NCBI GenBank assembly: GCA_032251045.1
Contig: JAVVEW010000057.1
Location: 1-16,115, forward strand
Reading direction: 5' to 3'
Length of the DNA stretch: 16,115 nt
From: JAVVEW01 sp032251045
GTDB lineage: Bacteria > Pseudomonadota > Gammaproteobacteria > Methylococcales > Methylomonadaceae
The position numbers and the translations under genes are program-made. The notes beneath the pieces are model-generated. The model was given only the letters and a program-made list of their open reading frames with translations. It did not search any database and had not been told where the DNA came from. Numbering within the stretch: position 1 is the first letter of the stretch; each line of letters begins with the position of its first letter. This document shows, piece by piece, positions 1 through 6,737 of the stretch.

Positions 1-20
1 AACGCAAGCATAGCCTTAGC

Positions 21-46
21 AAAGGGAGATTTTTCAGGCTGTGAAC
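21..46 (-). repeat. Short dispersed repeat, inverted copy of 4107-4133
   Basis: Read on the minus strand this stretch begins TTCACAGCCTGAAAA and continues ATCTCCCTTT. The plus strand at 4107-4133 begins with the same 15 bases and continues GATCTCACTTTT. The two copies are therefore near-identical over about 25 bases, in inverted orientation, and enclose region 1. This may be the edge of an insertion element or a small dispersed repeat; no transposase is visible. Confidence 0.35.
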
Positions 47-48
47 AG

Positions 49-249
49 TTACCATAAGAGCTGTTTAGACTCGCCAAAAGCGGTCAGTGGCAAATGATCT
101 GCAGGAATTTGTGTTAGCTTGATACGTGAGCCCTCTATTTCTCTTTGCCAAAGAGAGAAGCCAGACCCTGTCGAGTCATCCTGGGCATGGCGACCTGAGT
201 TCAGGAATAGCGTATCCTGAATATGGGCTTCATGCTCAAGATCAACCAT
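49..249 (-). CDS. Possible small hypothetical protein, divergent from the CDF transporter gene
   Basis: An open frame of 66 codons from an ATG at 249 (extendable to a TTG at 273) runs to a TAA at 49-51. The product is polar and acidic, with no signal peptide, membrane segment or motif I recognise. No clear Shine-Dalgarno precedes either start. It is divergent from the transporter gene that starts at 333. I do not recognise a family, and it could be a chance ORF or the remnant of a longer gene. It is listed because the 5' 330 bases otherwise contain nothing coding. Confidence 0.22.
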   Translation of the reverse strand: MVDLEHEAHIQDTLFLNSGRHAQDDSTGSGFSLWQREIEGSRIKLTQIPADHLPLTAFGESKQLLW

Positions 250-332
250 GGCGTGCCGGATAGAAAAGTACAAGTGGCGAAAGTCCGCTAAGCTTCAGCC
301 TATCTCTGTTACTTTTACAATCAGGATTCATT

Positions 333-1238
333 ATGTCCACCGATCATCAGTCCACAAAAGCAATTCTTTACGCTTTTGCCGCCAATCTCGGCATTGCTTT
401 GGTTAAAACCCTGGCTGCGTTTTGGAGTGGTTCCGGCGCAATGTTGGCGGAGGCCATTCACTCGTTCGCCGATAGCGGCAATCAGGTTTTGCTATGGGTG
501 GGCCTGAAACGTTCGGCGAAAGCGGCTACTGACAAGCATCCTTTAGGCTATGGCCGCGAGTCTTACATCTGGTCGATGATGGTGGCGATGATTTTGTTTT
601 CAGTGGGCGGCGTTTTTTCGATTTACGAAGGCGTTCTACGCTGGCACGACCGTCAGGGCCTGGAAAACATGGGGTTAGCAATTTTAGTGTTGCTGGTTGC
701 CATAGGTCTTGAGACATTTTCCCTGCGTGGCGCCTTGGCAGCTCTAGCCCAAGAGAAAGGCGAACGTACGCTGTGGCAATGGTTCAAGGAAACGCACTCC
801 AGCGAGCTCATGGTAGTTACCGGGGAAGATATCGCCGCATTGGCCGGCCTGGTCATCGCCCTGATCAGCCTGCTGTTGGCGCAAGTCACCGGCAATCCAC
901 TATTCGACGCCCTAGGTTCGATAGCGATTGGTGTGTTGCTGGTCGTGGTGGCAGTGTTGATCGGCGTGCAAGTGCATTCCTTATTGCTGGGCGAAACCGA
1001 TCCTGCCACTCAGGTGCAAATCATCGAGTTCCTCAGCCAGCAAAAGGCGGTGGTCACGGTATTCAATGTCTGGGCCATTCATCAAGGCAGGCAGGTTGTG
1101 GTCAGTATCAAGGCACAACTTAACGGCGAGCTGACGGTTGCTCAGGCAGTTAACTTGACCAATCAATGGGAACGGGAAATCAAACAGCGATATGAAAGAG
1201 TAGGCTGGATTTTCTTCGAGCTGGACGACCAGGATTGA
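333..1238 (+). CDS. Cation diffusion facilitator (CDF) family metal transporter
   Basis: The 301-residue membrane protein fits the CDF family (Zn2+/Fe2+/Mn2+/Co2+ efflux by proton antiport in the inner membrane). The second membrane segment carries the family HxxxD metal site as His43-Ser-Phe-Ala-Asp47, in the typical context ending DSGNQ. Hydrophobic segments lie near residues 10-32, 37-58, 80-103, 113-133, 165-185 and 192-218. They are followed by a soluble C-terminal domain of about 80 residues, the usual CDF cytoplasmic domain. The second metal site in TM5 is not the common HxxxD/DxxxD but contains Glu165-Asp166 followed by Ile-Ala-Ala. That resembles the branch related to ZnT9 rather than FieF. 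An AGGA seven bases before the ATG supports the start. Substrate is not deducible. It appears monocistronic, with the next gene starting about 130 bases downstream. Confidence 0.9.
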   Translation: MSTDHQSTKAILYAFAANLGIALVKTLAAFWSGSGAMLAEAIHSFADSGNQVLLWVGLKRSAKAATDKHPLGYGRESYIWSMMVAMILFSVGGVFSIYEGVLRWHDRQGLENMGLAILVLLVAIGLETFSLRGALAALAQEKGERTLWQWFKETHSSELMVVTGEDIAALAGLVIALISLLLAQVTGNPLFDALGSIAIGVLLVVVAVLIGVQVHSLLLGETDPATQVQIIEFLSQQKAVVTVFNVWAIHQGRQVVVSIKAQLNGELTVAQAVNLTNQWEREIKQRYERVGWIFFELDDQD

Positions 1239-1366
1239 GCACTGCCGTTTTACCAACGATTGAGTTATCGGACGTAAACAACATACAGTGACGACGTTCG
1301 GTTAGGTTCTTTATGCCTCGCACTTTCAACTTTAATGAAACAATTGAAAATTAAATTATTTGAATA

Positions 1367-1936
1367 ATGAAATCAAAAATAACCACAGAATTAATCCAAT
1401 TTACGGCTAACCCACGATGGTACAGCATTCTCGGAAGTGTGATGATTTTTATCGGCGCCATCCTTGCCGCCTTAAGCATGTTCTCGCCCGATGTCTATAT
1501 GTTTGGCGGCCATGCGTCCTGGTTTCCTGTTATTGGCGTGGTTATTCTGTTGGTGGGGGTTTTCCGTTGTATTGATGGCCTGGCATCCGAAACAGCACAA
1601 GGCTACCTCTTTAACATGCAGGGCGGCATATTAGATATTGTCGTCGGGTTCCTGGTTGTTTTTAGCAATAACACTACGGATAACAATGTTAATCTGTTGA
1701 TTGTTGGTTATTTGCTCACTCAAGGCATATACCGGAATGTCTTGTTGTCTTTTTCCGAAACACCTAATCCTCTATCTAACCGGATAACAGGTTTAGTTTC
1801 GTTCATACTTGGCATACTGGTGTGGATAAATTGGCCTACTTCGATGTGGTTTATTGCATTTTCATTGAGTGTCGATATCAGTTTTAGAGGCTGGGTCTTG
1901 ATTGTTATGGCATCTTCACTAAAAGCTAACTCATAA
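1367..1936 (+). CDS. HdeD/DUF308-like integral membrane protein
   Basis: The 189-residue protein is almost entirely hydrophobic, with about six membrane segments (roughly residues 20-40, 50-70, 84-100, 107-125, 140-155 and 160-182) joined by short polar loops. Two-helix units separated by glycine-rich turns, the length, and the GG-I-L-D-I-V-V-G-type segment around residue 85 fit the HdeD (DUF308) family. HdeD is associated with acid resistance in enterobacteria, but most homologues have no assigned role. No obvious Shine-Dalgarno precedes the ATG and the leader is AT-rich. It runs in the same direction as the CDF gene but is about 130 bases away and probably has its own promoter. Family assignment rests on topology and composition only. 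Confidence 0.6.
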   Translation: MKSKITTELIQFTANPRWYSILGSVMIFIGAILAALSMFSPDVYMFGGHASWFPVIGVVILLVGVFRCIDGLASETAQGYLFNMQGGILDIVVGFLVVFSNNTTDNNVNLLIVGYLLTQGIYRNVLLSFSETPNPLSNRITGLVSFILGILVWINWPTSMWFIAFSLSVDISFRGWVLIVMASSLKANS

Positions 1937-1993
1937 GGTGGAACGCACAGCCTGTTAACCTAAGGTCTTATGTCTTCAGTGGCGCTTAGGCAA

Positions 1994-2024
1994 TCTAACC
2001 CTCCTTCAGCAAAGGCGGGTTAGA
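1994..2024. terminator. Hairpin between convergent genes, probable transcription end
   Basis: The arms TCTAACCC (1994-2001) and GGGTTAGA (2017-2024) are perfectly complementary, and an inner CCTT/AAGG pairing (2003-2006 with 2012-2015) extends the stem. It lies between the HdeD-like gene and the convergent FlgO-like gene. No T-run follows on either strand, so it is a weak intrinsic terminator at best, or a transcript-end stabiliser. Confidence 0.45.
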
Positions 2025-2061
2025 GAGAATTTGAATGGTTGAAAAATTTATGTATATCCGC

Positions 2062-2577
2062 TCACCTCAGCAATAATGCTTTCGTATCTTTATCAATAGG
2101 TATCGAATAATCATAAGCCGAGAGCACTACGCTAGTATCGGCATCAACCACTTTTGCCGTAACATACACACGCGTCTCACCAACAGCATAAGTGCCTACA
2201 ATCACTGCCTGAGCATGATGGTCTTGAGAAATATTGACAAGCTCTCTTGATAGTAAGAACTCACCGTTTTGTTTTTGAATATAAATATTTTTACGCAACA
2301 AAACCTCAATAACCTGATAACGATTACGGGTGAACACTGTTGCAAACTGCTGGGCAATACTACGGCCTAGCGCCGATGATTTGGTTAAGTCATTAATATC
2401 GACGAAGGTTGCGGCAATTAATGGATCTTTGGTCGGTAAGCGTTTTTTGATGTAATCAACTAAGCGTTGCGCCGCTAAATGATTATCGTTAATGCCATAA
2501 TATTTATTATCTAAGGTCTGACACCCTGTTAATAACAGGCCAGTCGCCAGTACGAAAACTTTTACTAATGTCCTCAT
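2062..2577 (-). CDS. FlgO-domain outer-membrane lipoprotein
   Basis: The 171-residue protein has a lipoprotein signal peptide with lipobox LTGC (Cys19) and Gln at the +2 position, predicting outer-membrane sorting. After the lipid anchor, a domain from about residue 33 to 165 resembles FlgO. It has an early helix ending in K-R-L-P, an A-A-T-F-V-D-I-N-D-L strand, a G-R-S-I-A-Q-Q-F helix, a Y-Q-V-I-E-V segment, an L-S-R-E-L element and a late A-Q-A-V-I-V-G-T-Y plus V-V-D-A-D-T segment. FlgO is a flagellar outer-membrane lipoprotein in Vibrio, but FlgO-domain proteins also occur away from flagellar genes, and none are seen here. AAGG lies shortly before the ATG. The gene follows the 226-residue lipoprotein gene by 12 bases and is probably co-transcribed with it. 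Confidence 0.75.
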   Translation of the reverse strand: MRTLVKVFVLATGLLLTGCQTLDNKYYGINDNHLAAQRLVDYIKKRLPTKDPLIAATFVDINDLTKSSALGRSIAQQFATVFTRNRYQVIEVLLRKNIYIQKQNGEFLLSRELVNISQDHHAQAVIVGTYAVGETRVYVTAKVVDADTSVVLSAYDYSIPIDKDTKALLLR

Positions 2578-2589
2578 GGGGCCTTATCC

Positions 2590-3270
2590 TTATCGATCGG
2601 TTACAGTAAAATGATGCGGTAATGGCACAGGCCCACCATAATCATAATGGGCTAAATTAGCCTTTTCTACATAATACACACGAGAATCCGAATTAAGCAC
2701 TTGCTTACCCATGGTCATCTGGGTCGTAATCACCACTTCTGCCAGCGATGAAAAATCAGGTTTTAATTGATTACCTACCGCATAAAAAGGTACTTTAATG
2801 ACATCTATGGCGCTTTCGGTGATGTCGTAAGCCCCTTTAGCTAAAGCTGTTGCTGTTAAATAATAAACGCCTCGAGCTAACGGTTTGGTCAACTCTCGGT
2901 GCTCTTTATAACGATGCGACGGATGCTGCACAATATCAACGACATAGCTGATCGTGGCTACATTAAATTTAAATTCCGGCTCGGTCATAATAGCAATGCC
3001 TTGACCGGCGAGATTACTGGTTAACAGATGATGATAGGCCTGCATAAAAGGCGTTCTGGGCGCAGGCGGCTTAATATATACCGGTAAATTTGAAAAAGAC
3101 TCCAGCGTCTTCTTAACCATACCGGCTTCGTGACGCGCTAATACATTCCAATGAAACGCTGAATTTAATTTCAGTTGTTCCGGCGTTTCGAAGGCCTTAC
3201 CAACCGGCATCTCATGCGCACACCCTCCTAACATCAGTAATACTACTGAACATACAACTATTTTTTTCAT
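2590..3270 (-). CDS. Uncharacterised lipoprotein
   Basis: The 226-residue product has a classical lipoprotein signal: Lys2-Lys3, a hydrophobic core and lipobox LGGC (Cys17) with Ala at +2. The mature part contains mixed alpha/beta sequence with a proline-rich V-Y-I-K-P-P-A-P-R segment around residues 64-72 and no membrane helices. I do not recognise the family. A GGAG five bases before the ATG supports the start. It lies 12 bases upstream of the FlgO-like gene and about 100 bases downstream of the TIGR04073-type gene on the same strand, so the three may be one envelope-related operon. The distal part resembles the FlgO partner in predicted fold only loosely. Confidence 0.7.
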   Translation of the reverse strand: MKKIVVCSVVLLMLGGCAHEMPVGKAFETPEQLKLNSAFHWNVLARHEAGMVKKTLESFSNLPVYIKPPAPRTPFMQAYHHLLTSNLAGQGIAIMTEPEFKFNVATISYVVDIVQHPSHRYKEHRELTKPLARGVYYLTATALAKGAYDITESAIDVIKVPFYAVGNQLKPDFSSLAEVVITTQMTMGKQVLNSDSRVYYVEKANLAHYDYGGPVPLPHHFTVTDR

Positions 3271-3371
3271 CGCCGCTCCATAAAAATTCTTTTTTCTGCT
3301 CTACAAGCAATAGATTACTGCTAATTAAAAAAATAAAACGCTCATTCAGCGCATATAGCAAGCTATTAAGA

Positions 3372-3749
3372 TTATTCGTACTCATCTGCTAAACGAAATA
3401 TCGACCCATATTGCGTATCGGCATCAAAATCATCCCAAACTAATTCAGGATGCACAACCGGTTTGGTAGGAATCGGCGCAGTAACAAGATCAGCAACTCC
3501 GACCCCTATGCGTCCTACCATGTGAACGGTACCTTTTAACAAGCCACCTACAACGCCGAAAACAATATTGCTATCGTTAGTCGTATTGATAATATTCTTA
3601 GGTATTTCCATCGGCGCACTGACTACATTGGCAAAACCGTTGCCCGCTTTATTAATCACACCATGAGGATAACTGTCATACTCTTCGGCCGTAGCAACCG
3701 ATACCGACAGCATCAATCCTGCGCATAACACAGCCGAACTTGTTTTCAT
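3372..3749 (-). CDS. Exosortase system-associated protein, TIGR04073-like
   Basis: The 125-residue protein has a cleavable signal peptide (about residues 1-21, cleavage after Ala-Thr-Ala). The mature region shows the pattern of the TIGR04073 family: K-A-G-N-G-F-A-N-V-V, then P-M-E-I-P-K-N-I, a glycine-rich G-L-L-K-G-T-V segment, then R-I-G-V-G-V-A-D-L-V-T-A-P-I-P. The family is found mainly in bacteria with exosortase/PEP-CTERM systems; its function is unknown. No exosortase or PEP-CTERM protein is visible in this window. A GGAG eight bases before the ATG and an extended -10 element upstream (3784-3792) support the start and suggest this is the first gene of the three-gene cluster. Confidence 0.75.
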   Translation of the reverse strand: MKTSSAVLCAGLMLSVSVATAEEYDSYPHGVINKAGNGFANVVSAPMEIPKNIINTTNDSNIVFGVVGGLLKGTVHMVGRIGVGVADLVTAPIPTKPVVHPELVWDDFDADTQYGSIFRLADEYE

Positions 3750-3783
3750 CAGTTTATCTCCAAAGTTAATTAAACTGTGGATA

Positions 3784-3792
3784 AGTATAGCA
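3784..3792 (-). promoter_or_regulatory. Extended -10 promoter upstream of the TIGR04073-like gene
   Basis: Read on the minus strand this is TGCTATACT, a good extended -10 (TGn plus TATACT), about 35 bases before the start codon at 3749. The sequence 17 bases further upstream is a poor -35, which is acceptable for an extended -10 promoter. Confidence 0.4.
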
Positions 3793-3831
3793 GAGAATAT
3801 AGTTAATTCTGATCATGGCCGTGTTTCGCTC

Positions 3832-3856
3832 GTTCCCAAGCTTTTTGCTTGGGAAC
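3832..3856. repeat. Perfect hairpin GTTCCCAAGC / GCTTGGGAAC
   Basis: A 10-bp perfect inverted repeat (3832-3841 and 3847-3856) with a five-T loop lies upstream of the TIGR04073-like gene. Sequences of the form CGTTCCCAAGC...GCTTGGGAACG occur as dispersed small palindromes in several environmental bacteria, so this is probably one such repeat rather than a local regulator. It lacks a T-run and is not placed as a terminator of a recognised gene. Confidence 0.5.
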
Positions 3857-4199
3857 AGTCGTCTTCATACACGACACAAACGTTAAGCCATTGATTTGAA
3901 AGGACTTTATATAGAGACTTGAAAGTTCATCGCACATCCATTTCAATCTTGCGCCCCCACAGGAGATAAAAATGGAACTGGAACTGAGCGTTGCACTGAG
4001 AGTGATTCTAAAAGGACATTTAGGCTGGGGCAAGTGCTGATTGGATTGTTTTATCGGAACGCTGTTGGCCTTACTGTGCTTGAATCAGGTTACTGACGCA
4101 TCACCATTCACAGCCTGAAAAGATCTCACTTTTCCAAATTGACCATGACTGCTGGTACATGGAGCATGGAGCATGGGGTATGGTTGATGGCTTTGATAA

Positions 4200-4241
4200 G
4201 CCCATGACATGACAACCTGAAATGTCACCGGGCCTCTTTTT
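4200..4241 (+). terminator. Intrinsic terminator at the 3' end of the mxa operon, T-run on the plus strand
   Basis: The arms GCCCATGACAT (4200-4210) and ATGTCACCGGGC (4222-4233) pair over 10 bp with a small internal loop, followed on the plus strand by CTCTTTTT. The T-run favours plus-strand termination, which would stop transcripts entering mxaL antisense. On the minus strand the same hairpin lies 15 bases past the mxaL stop codon but is followed by TTATCAAAG, so its activity for the mxa operon is uncertain. Confidence 0.5.
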
Positions 4242-4255
4242 GCCGTTAAATCGGT

Positions 4256-5206
4256 TCATTTTTGCCCGGCAAGCGGCTTATAGCTCAGCAGCAACGCCAG
4301 CCAGGCCAAAAGCGCGCCCCAGAAACGCATATCGCGTTCGGTTGGACGGGCTTGGCTTAAGCCCGCTTGCTGCTTGAGGCTTGCGGCGAAACCATCCGCC
4401 GTGGTCAGCCGGACATAGCCCAGGCCGGCTGACCGGGCAAGATTTTTCAGATAATCCTCGCGCACCGAGGTTAAATGTTCCTCACCCACCGCCTGTTGAT
4501 CGCCAAACGGCGCGTTACGGGCATGGTAACCGGGTTGCTGCGCGGCGGAGGCCGGCGGCAGACCGAAACGCGAGGCTTGCGGTACATCTTCGGCCCGGTA
4601 CACCCCGATTTCCCTGAACTGGCTGTCGAACTTAGGGATAGGCACTTTGGCAAGACCGCCGACGCCGACAATCAAACCCGGCACTTTGCCTTGAAAGATG
4701 GATAAATCCGGCTGATAACGTGGATTGACCGGCGGCGCTTCCTGGCCGTCGCTCAGGAAAACCAAAGTCTGCCCGCGCGCTTCGGCCAGGGTCAAAGCGT
4801 TGTGCAAGCCTTTAGCCACGCGACTGTCGGCCGCCCAAGCCATGCGCCAGTCCAGATTGATCAGCGCACTGTCCAGTTCCTGAAACCCGGAACATACTTC
4901 GATGGGATCAAACAACAGCATCACCCGACGTTCGGTAAACAGACCTAAGCCAATTTCGGACTGGCAGGGCAGCGCGTTCAGTAACTGACGCAAGCTGTGC
5001 TTGACGAAGCTCAGTCTATCGACCGGCGCGCCGTCCAGTTGGTAATCGCGGGCGGTCATGCTGCGGGTAACATCGACCACGAAGGTCATGCGGTACACCC
5101 GAGTGACGCCCTTGGCAGTCGGATCAGTCAACAACCACAACACCGCCAGCCAGGCGATCAACAGCGGCAGATTACGCGCTGTCAGCAACCGCCAAAGCCG
5201 GTTCAT
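4256..5206 (-). CDS. mxaL: MxaL, VWA-domain methanol dehydrogenase maturation protein
   Basis: The 316-residue protein has an N-terminal membrane anchor (about 13-27), a periplasmic von Willebrand A-type domain (about 40-180), a polar linker and a C-terminal membrane segment (about 295-312). The metal-ion-dependent adhesion site begins Asp45-Val-Thr47-Arg-Ser49, with Thr in place of the first Ser of DxSxS. A later F-L-S-D-G segment is typical of VWA domains. MxaL is known with MxaA and MxaK to be needed for calcium insertion into methanol dehydrogenase in Methylobacterium. The ATG overlaps the mxaK stop as ATGA, indicating coupled translation. It is the last gene of the operon; there is no mxaD after it because mxaD lies at the other end of the locus. 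Confidence 0.92.
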   Translation of the reverse strand: MNRLWRLLTARNLPLLIAWLAVLWLLTDPTAKGVTRVYRMTFVVDVTRSMTARDYQLDGAPVDRLSFVKHSLRQLLNALPCQSEIGLGLFTERRVMLLFDPIEVCSGFQELDSALINLDWRMAWAADSRVAKGLHNALTLAEARGQTLVFLSDGQEAPPVNPRYQPDLSIFQGKVPGLIVGVGGLAKVPIPKFDSQFREIGVYRAEDVPQASRFGLPPASAAQQPGYHARNAPFGDQQAVGEEHLTSVREDYLKNLARSAGLGYVRLTTADGFAASLKQQAGLSQARPTERDMRFWGALLAWLALLLSYKPLAGQK

Positions 5207-5760
5207 GGCAAGCCTCTGGGTATGCCGGGGATGGTGGTCACCCGCGAGATGGCAGGCTGTTGGTCATCCTCCTCGCGCTGCGCGCTGATCCGCTGCATGT
5301 CCGGTAACAGGCGGATGGCCACTTCCAGATTGTATTTGGCATCCCAAAAATCCGGCTGCAAAGCCAGTGCCTGGCGCAGCGCTTGCTTGGCCAGTTCGGC
5401 AAAGCTCATGGCTTGATCAAACCGGCCGTCTTCGGTGGCGGTCACCGCCTGGCGAAGATAGACATTACCCAGGTTGTAACGAACGCGTGCCTGGAACGAT
5501 TCATCGCCCAGTCCGAACAGCCTATCCAATACCGAAAGCGCATCGCGGTAACGTTTTTTGTCAGCCAGATGATGCGCATGAGCCAAGCGTATTTCCGGGT
5601 GAGCATCGATAATCCGGTTGAGCGAGACTTTTTGCCCGTCATTCAGCTTCGCCAAGGTGGCGTTGATCGATGTCAGATGCTGCCAGTGCCAGCCTGCCCA
5701 TACGGTCACGGTCAACGACAACACCAGTAACAGCCAAGATAGCCGATAGCGTATTTTCAT
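5203..5760 (-). CDS. mxaK: MxaK, membrane-anchored maturation protein
   Basis: From the ATG at 5760 the product is 185 residues, with a basic N-terminus, one membrane segment (about 8-23) and a periplasmic part. Residues roughly 65-155 look like tetratricopeptide-type helical repeats (L-G-N-V-Y-L-R-Q, F-A-E-L-A-K-Q-A-L-R-Q-A, D-F-W-D-A-K-Y-N-L). The frame is open further upstream, but this ATG overlaps the mxaC TGA (ATGA), matches the expected length and gives a proper membrane anchor. MxaK acts in calcium supply to, or assembly of, methanol dehydrogenase. VWA/TPR neighbours are typical of MoxR systems, with MxaK flanked by the VWA proteins MxaC and MxaL. Confidence 0.88.
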   Translation of the reverse strand: MKIRYRLSWLLLVLSLTVTVWAGWHWQHLTSINATLAKLNDGQKVSLNRIIDAHPEIRLAHAHHLADKKRYRDALSVLDRLFGLGDESFQARVRYNLGNVYLRQAVTATEDGRFDQAMSFAELAKQALRQALALQPDFWDAKYNLEVAIRLLPDMQRISAQREEDDQQPAISRVTTIPGIPRGLP

Positions 5761-6737
5761 CGCGGCAGCTCCAGTAAACGGGCGGCGATCAGTAGCGTTA
5801 ACATGGCCGCCGCCCAGGCATAACAAACGCCCGACCAATCCTCGCGCGCTACGGTTTGCCAGTAACGTACCGGTTGGTTTTCCAAGGCATCGATATCGGC
5901 CATCGCATTCCCCAGCGCCTCGGGCGAGGTAACTTCATAGGCGCGGTAATGCGTGTCGAGACTGTTGAAGAATTTATGGAGATAGCGTTCGGGCATGCTT
6001 TGCGGCGTATCCAGGCGGGGATCATCGGGCGCGGTCTCGAAACCCGGACTGCCCTCGCCGCGCAGATACAGCCAGTACAAGCGCACGCCCAGTTGCTTGA
6101 AGGCGGTGCGAAGTTGCTGCTGGACTTCGGCATCGATCACCGCCGCGCCATCGGACACCAGCACCAACACTCGTTGTCCATGGTAATCCAAACGCTGGAA
6201 ATAGGACAAAGCCAGGGACAGACCCTTGGCAACATGGGTATAAGCCAAAGCCTGAGTATCGGTGGCGGCAATGGCCGCGGTCAGCGCCGCTTTGTTGCGG
6301 GTTAACGGCAGCACGAACTGGGCCGTGGTGCTGAACGTGGCGATGCCGATGCGATCCTGTTCACGCCGGTCTATGAATTCGGTCAACAATCGTTTGGCTA
6401 CCGTGGATTTGGCTTCCAGCGCACCGCTGGGCGCGCGTCCGGCAAAACTGTTGTCCATGCTGTTACTGCGATCCAGCAATAACACCATGTCCGCGCCCTG
6501 GCCGATGCGCTCGATGCGTTGTTCGCCCCGGTAAAGTCCGGCCGCGCCCAGCACCACTGCGATAAACGCTAGACAACCGACCATTTTCAATAGCAGATCC
6601 AGTACCCGAGAGCTTCGGTCGGCCGGGATGATGGCCAGGGATGGAATGGTTTTGCTCAGGATGGCGCTGTTAAACCAGGGCAAAAGCCCCGCGAACAGCG
6701 CCAACAGTAGCCAGGGGTGTGCGACCATCACCATCAT
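5757..6737 (-). CDS. mxaC: MxaC, VWA-domain membrane protein
   Basis: The 326-residue protein has N-terminal membrane segments (about 5-22 and 52-70), a VWA domain (about 82-285) and a C-terminal membrane segment (about 305-323). The MIDAS motif is canonical: Asp89-Arg-Ser91-Asn-Ser93, with a second V-S-D-G (Asp196). This architecture is typical of BatA/BatB-like proteins that work with MoxR ATPases. MxaC is required for active methanol dehydrogenase in methylotrophs. Start choice among the ATGs at 6737, 6734 and 6728 is open; the first overlaps the mxaA stop as ATGA and is used here. Frame and composition match the neighbours. Confidence 0.9.
   Translation of the reverse strand: MMVMVAHPWLLLALFAGLLPWFNSAILSKTIPSLAIIPADRSSRVLDLLLKMVGCLAFIAVVLGAAGLYRGEQRIERIGQGADMVLLLDRSNSMDNSFAGRAPSGALEAKSTVAKRLLTEFIDRREQDRIGIATFSTTAQFVLPLTRNKAALTAAIAATDTQALAYTHVAKGLSLALSYFQRLDYHGQRVLVLVSDGAAVIDAEVQQQLRTAFKQLGVRLYWLYLRGEGSPGFETAPDDPRLDTPQSMPERYLHKFFNSLDTHYRAYEVTSPEALGNAMADIDALENQPVRYWQTVAREDWSGVCYAWAAAMLTLLIAARLLELPR

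Larger units (their letters stand above)
3750..4255. other. 506-bp gap without a convincing gene
   Basis: The gap holds the promoter and hairpin listed separately and, on the plus strand, a 22-codon frame from ATG 3972 to TGA 4038-4040 preceded at ideal distance by AGGAG (3961-3965). Out of frame just after it, the reading V-L-I-G-L-F-Y-R-N continues for about 20 codons, as if one frameshifted short protein were present. A plus-strand terminator closes the region at 4200-4241. Short tandem GGAGCAT/GGAGCATG units occur near 4160-4178. A minus-strand frame at 3803-4033 has unlikely composition. The gap could be a gene remnant or encode a small RNA. Confidence 0.3.

Noticed and set aside
3803..4033. 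Minus-strand 76-codon frame upstream of the TIGR04073-like gene
   Set aside because: It overlaps the perfect hairpin at 3832-3856, has no Shine-Dalgarno and an unlikely amino-acid composition.
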